A stretch of 64,000 bases of DNA, from contig QEYB01001657.1 in NCBI GenBank assembly GCA_017562135.1, forward strand, positions 62,001 through 126,000, in the 5' to 3' direction. The notes beneath the pieces were generated by a model. That model was not told where the DNA came from. It saw nothing but the letters and a program-made list of their open reading frames with translations, and made no database searches. Numbering within the stretch: position 1 is the first letter of the stretch; every line of letters starts with the position of its first letter. The stretch comes from Dipylidium caninum (Eukaryota > Platyhelminthes > Cestoda > Cyclophyllidea > Dipylidiidae). Made by a program: the position numbers and the translations under genes. Of this stretch, positions 24,095 to 37,547 are shown in pieces.

Positions 24095-27000
24095 TCACAG
24101 GACACTGTAGTCATCGCATTTGGAATCTGCTAAACTGCCTGTTGTTGTTGTTGACTCTAGGACCTCCTGGTCCCGAAGACACCTTCTCTCCATACTGCCC
24201 AGCCTGGGCCTCCCCGTATACGCGACAGCTTTGGAATCTTCAATCGCAGCCTGAGGCGAAGCTTCGTCCTCGTCCCGGTTCTTCACCGACTCGGTGATAT
24301 CGAAATCTGAAAATTGTTCCGCCAAAACCCTTTACCACGTAGATACCCAAAAAATTACATCTACATCCTGTACAAAGATAATATACAAATGAAAAGGAGT
24401 TACGATGGAAACTGATTCGGTGACTAGCATTTCTACCTTACCCGGAACGCCCCATAGGAAGTCGTCTTCGTACTTCAATTAGTTGTTAAATTTATAAGGA
24501 TGAAAGTTGTGTGGGGAAAAGTTTCAGGTGCAGGCGTCAGGCAAGTAGCATAATTAGTCGACCTGTCGAAAAGGGCCAAGAAAACTAAAATCACCCCAGT
24601 CTTGAGAGGACGTGTTGACCCTACCCAGAACTTCTTCAATAAGAGGCACCCTAAGTGGCATCTTCGACTTCATTTCGTCTAGTAAAGGGAACAGGAAAGT
24701 GATAAGTTTGGTGTTAACAAGTTTCCTCAAGACAACAATCATACCGAAATCACAAAAAAAGGTGAAATTAAAGGCTAAAAATCGCAAAGAACGCCCATAT
24801 CCAAATTAAAATCTACTATTCAACCGAACATGTTCAAGACGTACTCGAGTAAAAGAACGACTTACTTACCTTCGGATTCGGCAAACATCACTTTGGGTTG
24901 GCTCGGTTGGACGGGCGAATCTAAAATTAAGTAAAACGCTTAGTATATTACGAGTTGTACAGATACATTTTCGAAATGTGGAAATATAGTATTAAGAATG
25001 TAAGGAGAGAAGATAAGAAGTTGGACTGGAAAAATTTGGGCGCCCATCGAAGTCCACATCAATTTATTTGTCTATAGGTCCTCCAGCATGTGAAAGTGGA
25101 ATCTTACCACTTGCGATGATCAGCTTAGACTTCCAGTTAGAATCATCACAGTCTTCAAAAAATGGTTCCGCTATTAATTTCTCAGTCTGAGGGGCAGACA
25201 CCGTCACCTCCACGATAGGGTCATCCGCCTGGTCTGAGTCAATCTGTGGCGAGGATAGTCAAAAAAGCCCATCATTCAGAGACGCTTAGGATGAAATAAA
25301 TGATGATACCGAACACAGACTTACTGGTACAGAAAAGCCTTCTGCATTATTAGATGCTCGTTCTTCACGTCGATCCAACACCTTTGAAGGTGTGAATTCC
25401 TCCAACTCACTCTCAATGCTGGCATTATCATCATGGGATGGAAGTGGAACAAATGAATTTTCCACTGCCCTGGGATCACCTGTAGAAGTAGCACCGATGG
25501 CCTCCTGATTATGGACATCTTTAACATCGCCTCCTGGAGCACTGGGCCGTTTCGGCTGCTCCTCGCCGTAGAGCCAGTCCACACTATCTGGACTAACTCT
25601 TATGTTCTCGGTGGGCAGATTCTCTCCCCTAGCTTTCTCCGCCAACTCTTTCTCACGATTTGCCGCTTCTATTTTCTTACGACGTTCGGTTAGCCCTGTG
25701 GAGGTTAATTTGGGCGGACATTAACGGACGGCTACTAAAGTAAGGACTAACAGTGTCTGCATCCAAGCATCATTTATTGGTAGCAGTCATACGTCTACTT
25801 CATTCAGAAATACATTTATAAAAATGAAAACTGACCGAGAAGTGTAGCGCATTAATGACATTTACATTTTTCCATCTGTGCTCGTCATTTTCGCCATGCA
25901 CTTCGTTGAAAGTGGAGGGACAGGCACCCACTTATAAATTTAGCCTTTGGCCATGTGGTTCTATCGCTGAAACTAGTTTCCTTAAAAATCTAAGGTCCGG
26001 ACTTCATTAAATGAATAATGTCCTACGAGGTAAGTAAGTGTAAAGCAATTATGATGGCACCTCCGTTTCCTCCAAGAGTTTCTTGCCTCATAAGGCGTTC
26101 CCTTGTGTAAGGTGATAGGCAAAGCGAGGGGGGGGGGCTTTATGCAAAAAACGAGAAACAGCATTCCTCACAATTACAACTGTCCACAATCCTCCGGTGT
26201 TCTGCATCAGTGAGCTCTTTGCGAACACGGCATTCTTCATCCGGTCCCCCACGGTAACTTAAAAGCAATGCATGTGTCGCCTATAAATGTTTATCCTGGT
26301 CACAGAAAGACATTTTTTACGACAAGAAGGCTGGAGCTGGTGGGTAGGGGAGAACAGAAGCTAGGTGGCGCGGGTCCTGATTTCATTTTAATGCAGACAA
26401 ATGAGAGCATTATTAAGAAGGAGATAGACCTAAGCTGATTTATGTCACCCAGCAATAGTTTTTAGAACTACCTTCGAGGAACAACATCTCTCAGTAGTTA
26501 AAATGATTAGACACTTTTATTGGATATATATTCCACTCACACCAACGACGTCTCCAAGTTTTCGTATTATGGGTGTGCTTAACAGGGAATTACATTTAGA
26601 TTCAATCAGACAAACCGAATGTATTTTAAATGAGGTCAGTAATAGCTTAGACACACGGAATAGCGATATTAGTTAAGAGAGGAAATTCGGTGAAGAGGAG
26701 AGAAATTTTTTAAAAAAGCAGTAATTAGAAGAACAATCGACTATGCTCAAGATTGAAAATTCTTTGCTAGCTTGAAAGCAGGCCTAGTGTGGTAAGTGTG
26801 ATTCCAGAGAGTTTCTAGCCATACTGATAATTTGTCCTAATTTCAGCTCTTTATAACTTGGGGTGATGGGGGACAGGCATTGTAAAATTAATTCATACTC
26901 GACGCCAAACTCACAAGGCTTCGGCACAAGCTCTGTCCTTGGGAAAAACTGGCCTTTCATCGAGGTAGGTCAATTCTTTCTGCAATTAAACAACTCATTG

Positions 27001-30000
27001 ATGCTCTCATCATGGAACCCCCAAATCCTTCCAAGTACCTAATCTCCCGTTCACTCACACATTGGTTAATAAAGTTCTTGCGATAAAACTTCACCTCGCG
27101 AACAAAGGGATTGCCTTGGTTGTAGAGAACTCGCTACAATGAGAGTAACAGGAAAATGGACATCAACAAGGGGGAGAGGGGAAAGCGGGAGAGAAAAGCA
27201 ACATTGGCCTACCAAATTGGGCATTTTTGCAAAAATTTCTTCCAACACTGCAGGATTGTTAATACGATTTTGCTGAAGGTCGACAACTGTTAAGGCTTTG
27301 CAGTCGCGAAGGTGTTCAATGTCCTCGAGGGTCTCGAGTTTGTTATGGGAGATTACAAGCTTTTTCAAGACCGGAAGCATAGCTGCGAAAGGAAATACAA
27401 GCATTAAGTTGTGTAAATTTCCAAACATATTTTTTAATTCAACCATGCTGATAACCTCCTGCACATAAAAGGTCGTTTCCCTGTCAGTCTATATCATCTC
27501 AGGCGGTTTGCAATGTCCACCATTGACACTACGCCTGTTGCGAACGTGTTTCAAGAGTATAAGACCATGGTACGTAAAGGAAAGAAATGTTTTCCTTTAT
27601 CCCGGTGCTTGTATGCTCTGACATCAACATATCTGCTTCTTTAAATGCCAGTTAGCCAGTCTGGACTTATCAATGTCACTCACGACTATCTAAAAAGTGA
27701 ACTTGCTTCCCCATTGATATGACAAAATGGCACCAAGTTACATGCATTAATTTTTAGGATGGATCAAATGAGGTGTGCAAGTAACTTTCTTAACGTTTTA
27801 CTATAAGAGTTTATCAGGGACGACAGATGCTGTCACAGAAATCAAATCAAATCGTTCTCGACCTTCGCTAGTCATTAGTCGTCCAGAGAAGTAGAAACCT
27901 CCGAATAACCGTCAATGAGAGCAGTTTAGCCTCCGGAAAGTCGTGAGTTACAAATTCTGCACCATTAGCTAGGACTGAAAAAACGTTTTACGTGAATATT
28001 TTCTAATTTACGGTGATGTGCAAATACAGTATTCAGATTAATATTGGACTAAGAGTGCAATCGCCGACCAATTCATTTATCAAAGAGGCTTCTTTTTTCA
28101 TTATTTTAGGAACCAAATTCTTTGTCTGTTTCGTTAAACAGGGCAAAATATAGTTAAAAACTAAAACAACCCCTCAAACTACCCTTGCAAGTTAATATTT
28201 GTTCTATCGTGAAAAATGTATGGAGTGGAGGCAATATTTACTCATCCGTGAATGGCCAAAGTCGTGGTGATTAAACAAATGGGGGTAGTGGTTGATGGGC
28301 TGAATGTCCCACTCGGTCGTCGACTTCAGGTGTACGCGATGTGGCTCAACTCTCCACTCCTGCTCGTACAATAAATCAGTTGCTTAAATAAATTAATGCT
28401 TGTTGTAGAGAACGGTTAGGAATTTAGATGATGTGATGTTGACATCGAATGAGTGATTCAGTTGACACCTTTTAAGATCTGTCATAAGTGATCATAAGTA
28501 GTTTTCCAGCCGCGAAGAATCAATGACATCTGAGGCGCTTAACGGTCTCATGACGTGAACCAGCACTTCTACAGGCGTCACACTATGACTCCACTCGATT
28601 TAACATTGTTATACCCCACTTTGCTGTTGAGTTTCTCCCCATTAATCGGTAAACTCACAGAGGTTTTCGATTTTCGAGACCATATTATGGCTGATATCGA
28701 GGGTGTCCAAATGGATCATGTGATCAAGATTCTCAATTCGCCGAATGAGGTTCTTCGACAAGAACAGACAACGCATCTCTGTCTGGTACTCCAAACCGGC
28801 GATTTCATCTATACCATTGACGTCGAGGAAAAGACAGCGCAGACCGGTGTAGTCTTCCAAATTTTCAATCCATCCAAAACCTAGCAGGCATATGGAGAGG
28901 AAGTGGTTAGTTGTCGGGCGGCAATCAGGTGTGTTCACGGAATGGTTGTCCTTCAAATAGCCTTATTGTAAACTTTATTCACTTGATTGGGCAACAAACC
29001 ACACAGTATACTCCTATCTTCATTGGCCATTCTAATGGACAAGAAACAGACCCCTCCTTATAATTCTGTGCCGTTCAACGCTAAGGCACAACATGCATTC
29101 AATGGTGTTCGATTAAAAGAGCTCGCGACTTGAGAAATGAAATCAAATAATGACATTCGTGGTCTCGATAAACAAAAAATAAGTATAAAAGAGTGCAGTC
29201 TGAGTGGTTGTTTGCTCCACAAGTCAAGGCGTTATCAAATGAAGGGGTTATCTGGAGAGGAAAGGCATCGCACCTCTGTAGTGGAGGTAGAGGATATCGT
29301 TGAGGTAGGGAGTACGATACAACTTTTGTTCCTTGCAAATTTTTTGCAGCACTTCCTTTGTCATTCTTTGGAAACAAGAAAAATGGCATCACTAGTTAAA
29401 AAAAATATAAAGACAGAAAATAATGACACCGCAATGCTGTAAATACAACTTAGGAAACGCTGATTGCGTCAGTTCAATGTACTTACTAACATTTTATCAC
29501 TCGAGATATCAGAGTTATAACTTGAAAGTTCAATCAAAGGATACCTAGGCCACTTATTTCTTGCCGCATCTTCTTCTGGCGTTAGAATTCTTTTTGGAGG
29601 ATTGGGCTTGCGTTTTTCCTCGGTCTCTTTCAGTAGGTCAAACATAGTCTTTTCCGTTGCGTCGTCTTCTTTGTTCGTTGCTAGATCTTCAGTTTTACCT
29701 TCGTCGATTAAATTCATTTCCTTAACAATACCGACGTGGGATTCGCGATCAACTGTCTCGACAGGAGAAGCAGATTCAAGAGTCGCTTCGGTAGAACCAT
29801 TGCTGGCTACATTCATAACATCTGGATTAATATTTACATCGGTTTCTTGGGTTCCATCCAATACCGCCGTTTCGACTTGCTGTGAGGTTGAATCATTTAC
29901 TTTTGTCGTAACTCCTTGGTCGATTACAGTATCGTCCGGAGCAGCAAAGTCCTCATTTAATATTTCAGGCAAATGATTTTCCTCCTTTTCCATAATTTGA

Positions 30001-30725
30001 TCCTCCTTTGATGGCGTCATAAGCTGTCCATCGCTCATAAAATTAACCATGCCCTCAGATTCCATGGTAAAAGAAAGTCTATCATTTGTCCCTCGAAATT
30101 CATACAATTCATATTGAGTGATAGCACTAACATCACCATTATTGTCAACTAACTGGTTACTTTCTGTTGTTTCGATTCCATGGAACTCCACAGGATAAGA
30201 AGGGAGATCACTGATTTGATTTAGTGTCGTTACATCTTCTCTAGAGGGAACCATAACTGAACAAACGTTAGTATGGGTTTCTCTGTTATCGTGACTAAGT
30301 AAGTCTGAGGTGTTAACAGAGTATAGATTTGCCTCCAGTACTTGCGAAAAATTCACAGGCAGGGGAGGAGAATTTCTCCAATAAATGACTGGATCCGAGG
30401 GAAGAACTTGAATAGATTTTATGGCATCATCCATAAGAGACAGTCGACTACTTAAAAGAGTGGAAGTCTCTGTAGAGAGGGAATAGGTCTCATTGAGAAG
30501 CTTTATTGAAGAATCCGAAGAATTGTGCAATTCATTGTCGTTACCCCCGGGAGACGCAAGCGGACACCCGGGAACGAGAAGTCCAGATATATTACTTTTT
30601 GTATCCTCGACGGCATCAAAGAACGTTTCATCGATTGCTGTTGAGAATGAAGCTTGCTCAGTATCACTATTCATTCCTGTAACACCAAGACCTTCATTAC
30701 AACTTTTGGTCAATATTTTAGTCAT
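24095..30725 (-). CDS. DNAAF1: Dynein axonemal assembly factor 1 (LRRC50), 11 exons
   Basis: DNAAF1 is a cytoplasmic leucine-rich-repeat protein needed to preassemble axonemal dynein arms, so it marks ciliated cells. Exons: 29487-30725, 29274-29355, 28659-28880, 27213-27382, 27059-27133, 26915-26979, 26172-26257, 25325-25695, 25108-25243, 24866-24920 and 24095-24329. They total 2736 nt, 911 residues plus stop, with every phase consistent. Exon 1 encodes a 413-residue acidic, low-complexity N-terminus, much longer than in vertebrates as I recall them. Next come [20 protein letters not shown], the LRRs ([88 protein letters not shown]), and an LRR cap ([34 protein letters not shown]). The charged C-terminal tail is poorly conserved. 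It ends CDDYSVL. Confidence 0.94.
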
Positions 30726-33700
30726 TAGCGAATTGCTTGTCTATTGTCAAACTATTGATGCATAAATCCAGAAGAATGGGTTTGCTTAAAACGGGTCCGA
30801 TAAATATAATTATCCTTAGAAGAAGGCGCTTTGGTGTTGCAGGCATATCAAATGATCAAATATTCTTTCGAAATGGTCTAATATAAATTTGTGCGATAAA
30901 TTCGTCTAAATACAGTTGGGTTTCGTCAAAAGAAGATGTAGCAAGTGGTGGCTGTCATAGAAGTGATTTACCTATTACATAAAGCAAAGTATCGCCATAT
31001 GCTGAAACTGTTTTACGAAATAGTGGATATTGAAGCCAACTATCCACGGTCAATAGGGGGAAATAGAGTGCTTGCCACATGCCCTCTTAAAATATATCAA
31101 TTTTTACAAAACTCAACAGTCAAAAACAATATTATTTTATATTACAATGATAGAGTATAAATTTCATTAGCTGCAATAACATGGGTTAACTATTGATGGG
31201 GCCTTTCAAAAGAGAGTCTACCGGTATAAATACAACTGTCCAATTATTGTAGAGTAATTGCTATAACGATATCAACCGCGAAACATTTAAAGAAACATAT
31301 CTGGGTGTAAATCGTGTGAATTGAGCAGGAACGCAAAATGATTTACTTATAGTTTAATGTCATACTTTGGTGACTAATTTGATCTGGTATAAATATATCG
31401 GTTTTTTTGTCATTTTACTAAGTGAATGAATTTATTACACTCAACCGCCGTAATTATATGGAGTCATTTCCATCCCTTCATACTAATTAGAGACACTTCT
31501 AGCCCTCCAATATCGGTATACGCATTTTAAAAGCGCTTTAAGGTTAATAGTAATAATTCGACCAAAGGCGGAAGGGCCTTATGCGAAGACATTTATTCCC
31601 TTCTACTAGACCGAGAGAAACTTTTGTGTCTGTTTCGCATTTTATCAGCAAACCTCCTTCCATGTTCCAGTAAACGCCCTTTATGTGAACAGATAATACC
31701 TCTTATGGATACGGATGTGGTGTCGAGACGATTTTGGGAGGATGATCTAGCCGTCCCTTCTTACCACTTGTAGTAAATGCGCCCAACACTTTTAATGTAC
31801 GTAACTCCTTAGACGAGATATTCGCCAATTACGCTTAATCCAGCCTAATGTTTCACTTCTATACTTCCACCACTTACAGTGGCATTCGCCTTATAGCAAG
31901 GCCAAGATGAAGCAAAAACTGGAGGCGCTAGGCGCTAAATGATCGGTCCAAATGAGGTACAACCGCAGCCCATTGAGAAAGCTAATTAATTTTATTACTT
32001 CTTGACAATTTCCCATTAACATAAGCTGTAAGCGAGTTGAAACAAACTTCTCTGAAGTGTATGCAACGTCTACAAGCCACTGGCGACAAATACACGCCCT
32101 TTGAAACGGCCATAAGAAGAGAACCACTTTATCCAAGCAAGGGATGTTGTTTTGTTGATTAGATTCTCATCTGAGTGCCACTAATTATGCGGGTGCGTGA
32201 CACGTATTCATTCATAATAAATCGGATGAAGGAGATCTTGTCGGCCGGAAAAAGTCGGAAATTTATTTGCTTATGACAAATGTATTTTCTATATGACAGT
32301 GGGCGATACTTCGCACGTACTCCCTGGCCTCCTAATGCTTTAACTGAGTCCCGTGACCTTCTCTCAAGGTTGCTCCTTTAATGACTTTCTTCTGTCTTTG
32401 CTAAAGGGCACTGAAAAATCTATCAATAAAGTAAAAGAGAACAACACAATTGGACTAAGTGGCTCCTCCGATTTCTCCCTTTATCATCGACTCCTCGTGG
32501 TTCCAAAGAATCCTTCCACCTATTTGCATCAGTTAGATGAGTGAGATTGCTTAAAACAGTGTTGTAGGGCTCTAAATGTTCTAATTCTCTCATTTTACGT
32601 GTTCGCACTGGTCTTCAAGTGAACCCGTAGATAGGAGTTACGGAGTGATGGGTTGACAGAAGGTGTGTATGAATTCACTACGTGGATTAGTGTTGGTATG
32701 GCAAAGGAGTCGGGGACTATAAGTTCGGGCTACCAACCCTTTGAGTATGAGAACTTGGCATGTGTCCCATGTTGCTCCTGGTGCAGAGCATCACACAAGC
32801 AGCTCGCAGTCATGCAGGTTGTTGGCGTGGCGGTGGGAAGAGGCCCGAACCTCCACATTGTCTTCCACAAGTCTGTGTCTGAGCGCCTGTGTGGCAGTAG
32901 GGAGGAGGTAATGCCTCAGATATCTCGCTACCATGTCGTAGAAAAATAAGTGAGACAGAAGTTCGTGTTCATTGCATAAATATTGCGCCATTAATGAGGA
33001 ATTAGTGGGAGTGAATAGTGTTGTCCTTGGCGCCGGAGGTAGATAGTTCAACTTTCTGTTAGAAGGTGGATGGATTCAGCATCAAATCCATTAACAAGGA
33101 TCGCATTTCTCCCACCCTCTCTACATGGTGTGCTCAACCACTGTGTTATCCAGCCCCAAATGTACACGCCGCACTTCTACAAACCCCTAGGCAAGTTTGA
33201 AAATTTGACATGTTACTTTTTCTGCGGTTGCTACTTAGAAGACGACGTGTTAAAGCATTTCGCATGCTACATGAACTCCACCCAATGGTATATCCAATGG
33301 AACTAATCTTGCCATTTGAAACGAAATGCGGACTTCCTCCCAGTTATTTTCAGTCGAACTGTCAGGTTTCTTCCTAAAAACCCGTTTAAATGGGAGAGGA
33401 CATAACTGCCCTTGTCAAAATAAATTTGCTAGAAAAATGGCGTGCATTAACTGAACGGCCACCAAACTCGCAGTTTTCATAAAGGAAGGACAAGTAATTA
33501 TGCGTGCTGCTACAAAAGCGATTTTGGTGTGGAGAAGATCTTACCGATTCTCAATCTCCTCAAGTGGTTGTCAGCATTTCTAATCATTCCTCGCGGAAAT
33601 TTGGCGAGCCTTAACAGCACCTATCCACAAAAGTAGAAGGTTCCTGTGTGTTTCTCTCACAGGCAGCATTAGCGGAGGCCCAAGCATGTACCCTTCAGGT

Positions 33701-34619
33701 GCTAGACTAAATTTCTGACCTCTGAGAACTGCTGAAAACTGATGAAGGACCCTGAGGTACAGCTGCAGCAGTGTCCACTGGCGTGTTTTGGGGAATAAAC
33801 ATTATCTCACGGACCTTCTGCCAGGAAACACATGGCTATGAAGCTCTAGTCTTTCTTTTCGGTTTGGATTTGGCGAGAAGTGGCAAAAAGTAAAGTGAGG
33901 AGGCGAGGCCTAATCGGCACCTAGCATTCATGATCAACCGACCTCCGGAGCTTGGGTTAATGGGATGTCAAAAACAATTGGCTCTTCGTTCCACCTATTC
34001 CACTAGATAGTGCGGGATTTTGCATGTTTTATGTAGACAATTCAGGCTAATTGCTTGACCACAATTACTGGGAGAGAAATGTAAACTCCGAAACTATGTT
34101 TGATGCCAGGAGAACGAACGATATTATTAAGAGGGGGAAGTGATGAGACGTAATGATAAACAGTTAAAGTTACGGGGGCGTTTAGTGCATTAGATCTGTG
34201 CGACTGCGACGTGACAGCCGAAGATCGAGTACATAACCCTTCGTGTCCGCACTTCCCCTTCAGCCGGTCTTCATCATGCGTAATTTTGAGAAACGGCGCA
34301 GTCGAGTCGACCCGCATCCCCATTCCATCATGGAACTGCTTTTCATGGGCACTCACTTGTTGTCACTGTGATTTTCTCTTAAAACTGTTGATTTTGGGAG
34401 TCCAAAAGTGCCCAACAATATATCAAATGCCTGAGCAAAACTTGTTGGTAGTGGGTGCAAAGTAGGTGACAACGTAACACGGAATGTGTACGCTCATTGA
34501 GATTGGATTAAAATTGGTTAACTCCCATTGGTGGAGAAATAAGTGGCGCGCCACTGGGCACACTGAATCTTGGTGCCTAGTGGTCGGAAATCACCAGTGC
34601 TTGAGGTATCTCAATCCAA
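30726..34619. other. Intergenic/unassigned transition zone
   Basis: This stretch lies upstream of DNAAF1 and up to the edge of the duplicated block. Several frames of 60-105 codons have plausible composition, notably minus 31891-32136, minus 32791-33051 (contains LCNEHELLSHLFFYDMVARY), plus 33070-33306 and minus 34042-34356. None has a domain I recognise or an exon chain I could phase. A segment near 32.93-33.02 kb is diverged but homologous to 38.84-38.92 kb in the duplicated spacer. Confidence 0.35.
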
Positions 34620-34960
34620 ATGTTGGAAAGGCAGATACCGCACAAGTGGTCAGATAGCTGTGTTGAGGCAGCGGTGGTGTTGGGAGGGAGGTGGAAGTCT
34701 GGAAGCCACTCCAAATTTCCTTGAATATCCTCTCACATCGTAGCAGTAGTATCCTCTTTGGTGCTGCGATGATGCTTCGTAACATGGAATTTCGTCGTGC
34801 TGATAACTTGCGCTGGCGCCATGCTCGGTAGCGGGGAGAGTTGGCAGATTTCGGACAGTGGGCCAATATTGTTGCTCCTCACGCATTGCCGGTTGGACTG
34901 TGCATTCGATTCGTTTATGGCGCCTGACTCGGGTACTGCTATTTCGGAGGGATGTGCTCG
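34620..34960 (-). pseudogene. T-box gene fragment T1 (5' part only)
   Basis: This is homologous to the region around 42.2-42.45 kb, the stretch upstream of and entering the first T-box exon. The shared peptide frames on the minus strand include SSQHQRGYYCYDVRGYSRKF. The T-box domain exons that follow this stretch in the 41.4-42.4 kb copy are absent, because the homology stops at 34620. It is a truncated duplicate, with no functional product predicted. Confidence 0.55.
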
Positions 34961-34992
34961 GCAACCGAAGGCTGAGGCTAACTTCCGCCCAC

Positions 34993-35318
34993 GTATTGGT
35001 CTTTCGTCTGTCAACATTCTTGCCTGTGGACCCTCGAGACCTGAGTGAGCTCTACGTCGACTGGATGGAAGGGAGCACAGGAGCCGACGCCTTGTTTGGT
35101 GCACCTGTAACTGCGTAGTCGCATCACACTATTGTTTGATTGCTACCTCAACCTCCAACTTCCACTACGTCCACTTCCTCTCCCCTTCTCCCTCTTCCTC
35201 GCATTCTTCCTCTTCTTCTTCTGCCCCCTCGCCTCCTACCGATTCTGCTCGTCTACAGGAAGTGACGGAATTTTTCGTGGTGAAGGGAGATGAGAATGTC
35301 GTTGGTGGGGTGTGGTAA
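34993..35318 (+). other. Possible plus-strand exons in the duplicated spacer
   Basis: Two peptide frames persist in both repeat copies although the flanking bases vary. The first contains VLVFRLSTFLPVDPRDLSEL and continues through YVDWMEGSTGADALF (34993-35097), ending at a GTGCAC donor-like site; its copy is near 56330-56435. The second, after an acceptor (tcgtctacag in this copy), reads EVTEFFVVKGDENVVGGVW to a stop at about 35318; its copy ends at 56655. I do not recognise the product. These could be exons of an unknown gene carried in the spacer, or chance frames. Confidence 0.3.
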
Positions 35319-37267
35319 ACAGAAACACTGCGTGCACTTGTAGAGACCAACGTTGACGTTGGGCGAGGTTGTGACCTCCAGCACAGGCAGCTCCCACCTC
35401 CGTGTTGTGAGCTGCTCCTCCCACAGACGTAGTGATTCCCGCTCTACTAGGCTGCTGCACTAATGTAAGTCCATAGTCTTCTCCACCCAACGACGCGCAG
35501 TCAAAGTGGTTGAATGGGAAATGGCTTTTGGACATGAAACACGAAAGCAAGTGAAGCTGAAGGTGGTCAGTGCACTCCTCGCCGTCCTGCATGCGGAGCT
35601 GCACACTGCTCAATGAGGGAGGATGAGAAGAATACAGCAACCGTCGACGAAGCTGCTCAGAGGTCCTTTCGTGCCTGCCTGCTGCATGCCTGCCTGTCTG
35701 ACTGTGTGCGCACGCGAGATAGAGAGAGAGAGAGACAGAGTGAAAGAGAGGGCGTTGACGAAGTGGAGTTTGGTGCATGTGATGAGGAGATTCACATCTC
35801 TCGTCATAGAGAGAACAGTGGGCAGACGTGCGAATAACTCTTCTTCCTGTCTCCTGTCTCCTGGCTCCTTTCTCACACTTTCTCGTTCGTTCGACCTCTC
35901 GACCTCTCTCCTACTCTGTCGCCTTGTCTCACCATCAGGCGTGAAGCCACCGTCGAGGTGTGATTGTGGGAGGCCAGTGCGCCGTGTCGATGTGTTGACA
36001 AACTCAGAGACAAAGGAATAAAGCGTTGGAACGAGGACGAGGCATGAGCGTGGGTGGAGGCGTGGTGGTTGATGCGCGGTAAATGGCGCAATGACTTCGT
36101 AGTCCACCGTGTGTGGCAGAGCTGGCACAGTGGAGTATAACGTCTGCACATACCGCGGTTGTTGATGAGGTTGGTGTCACACCGGAGATCTCCATCTGGC
36201 TGCTTAGGCAGTAGTGTTGGCGGATATGTAGAATTGGTTGTAGTGCGCCAGTAATGAGTTGTGACGTCCTCATGAGGTGGAGTGTGGACGTGTGAATGAT
36301 ATCGTCAAAGTGGATGGTGACGGAAAGCTGGTGACCGTCGGAAGACAGCACGACGGAAACGGAGTAAGACAGGGATGTAGTGCGGCGGGTGATAATCAGT
36401 GCGGCAGCGGTTTCGATGAAGCCAAGGAGGAAAGAGGGGTGGAGTCGTTGGACGCGGACATGGTATGGATATGGAAATGGACGTGGGAGCAGAAGTGGAG
36501 ACAGAGGCAGTAGGAGGGCTGAAGGACAGGCGCTGCTGGTGGAGAGGGACAGAGAAAGGTATGGGGAAGACAGGCTTCGGGGCAGTGAGAAAGGCATTTG
36601 GCTTTCGAGGACGGCAATCGGAAGAGTGAACAGGAATGGGAATTGTAATTCGCAGAGCGCTTTGCGACTCACGTGACTCTCAAACTAGCATTCGGCAATT
36701 TCATTTGCATTCATCGTGAGAGTGGTGAATGCTCCGCCTTCTTCTCCCTTGGTGGATTGCGGAGTGGCAGCCTTTGTGTGGATGGTTTTCTTTGTTGTGA
36801 TCGGCCAATCCGCAAGTATCTGGGCTCCTTTCATCCTCACGAGTTTTAGATTGTCCTCATGGCATCGCTTCGTTACTAACCGGTTCCATCCTCCTCTCCC
36901 ACCGACACCACCCATCGACTCACATTCACTCTCGCATTAGCTCACAAAACACACCAAAGATGGTCCGTGTCGGAGGCAAGTTAAAACAAGTGGACATTCC
37001 TTTCCACTAAGATTGTGTCACAACTTCGCGGGCTTATGGTTAGATAAGAGGGTCGCTCAAACGAAATAGGCGATGAATTTTGTGGAGGAGTGGCAAGTTA
37101 AATCGGAGAGAAGCAGGGAAGTGAGTCTGTTAGTGAGAGACTGTAGGAACATGCGTTCTTTGCATTATTATTACTACTTCTTTGATTTCTTAAAATATTT
37201 GCATGGTTTTCGCAAACGCCGATGATGCGATGGGTTTTTATGGAGAGGAGAGGGAAAAGAAGGAGGC

Positions 37268-37292
37268 CGAGGCGGAGGCGGAGGCGGAGACG
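37268..37292 (+). repeat. GGCGGA hexanucleotide tract
   Basis: A short array of GGCGGA units within purine-rich DNA of the spacer. The second copy of the block carries the same array at about 58616-58640. Confidence 0.75.
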
Positions 37293-37547
37293 AAGAGGGA
37301 AAGGAAGGAGAGTGGAAGTGGGCATTTTTGGCTAACTCTTCGAAGGTTGAACCATTTGTCACCTCTTTCTGCGTCGACATCACCGGCAGGATGTGGTAGA
37401 GGCTCCACGCATCAGGACGCGGGAGCCCTCCGATGCCACAGTGTGATGTCGAGATCGCCTAGACACAAACATTCACCGCGACCGCATCTATCAGTGGTTT
37501 CTTCGATCCTCACTCACTCTCCTCCATTTTCGGGCTTCCCCCTACAG

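Noticed and set aside
35236..35778. 180-codon minus-strand ORF preserved in both repeat copies (also 56573-57115)
   Set aside because: Ser/His/Leu-rich, overlaps (GA)n repeats and other open frames on the opposite strand; its persistence is explained by recent duplication of a gap-free block.
36004..36672. 222-codon minus-strand ORF
   Set aside because: Its frame is not kept in the second copy (57543-58013 and 56947-57534 split it differently), and the composition is Pro/Leu/Ser low-complexity.
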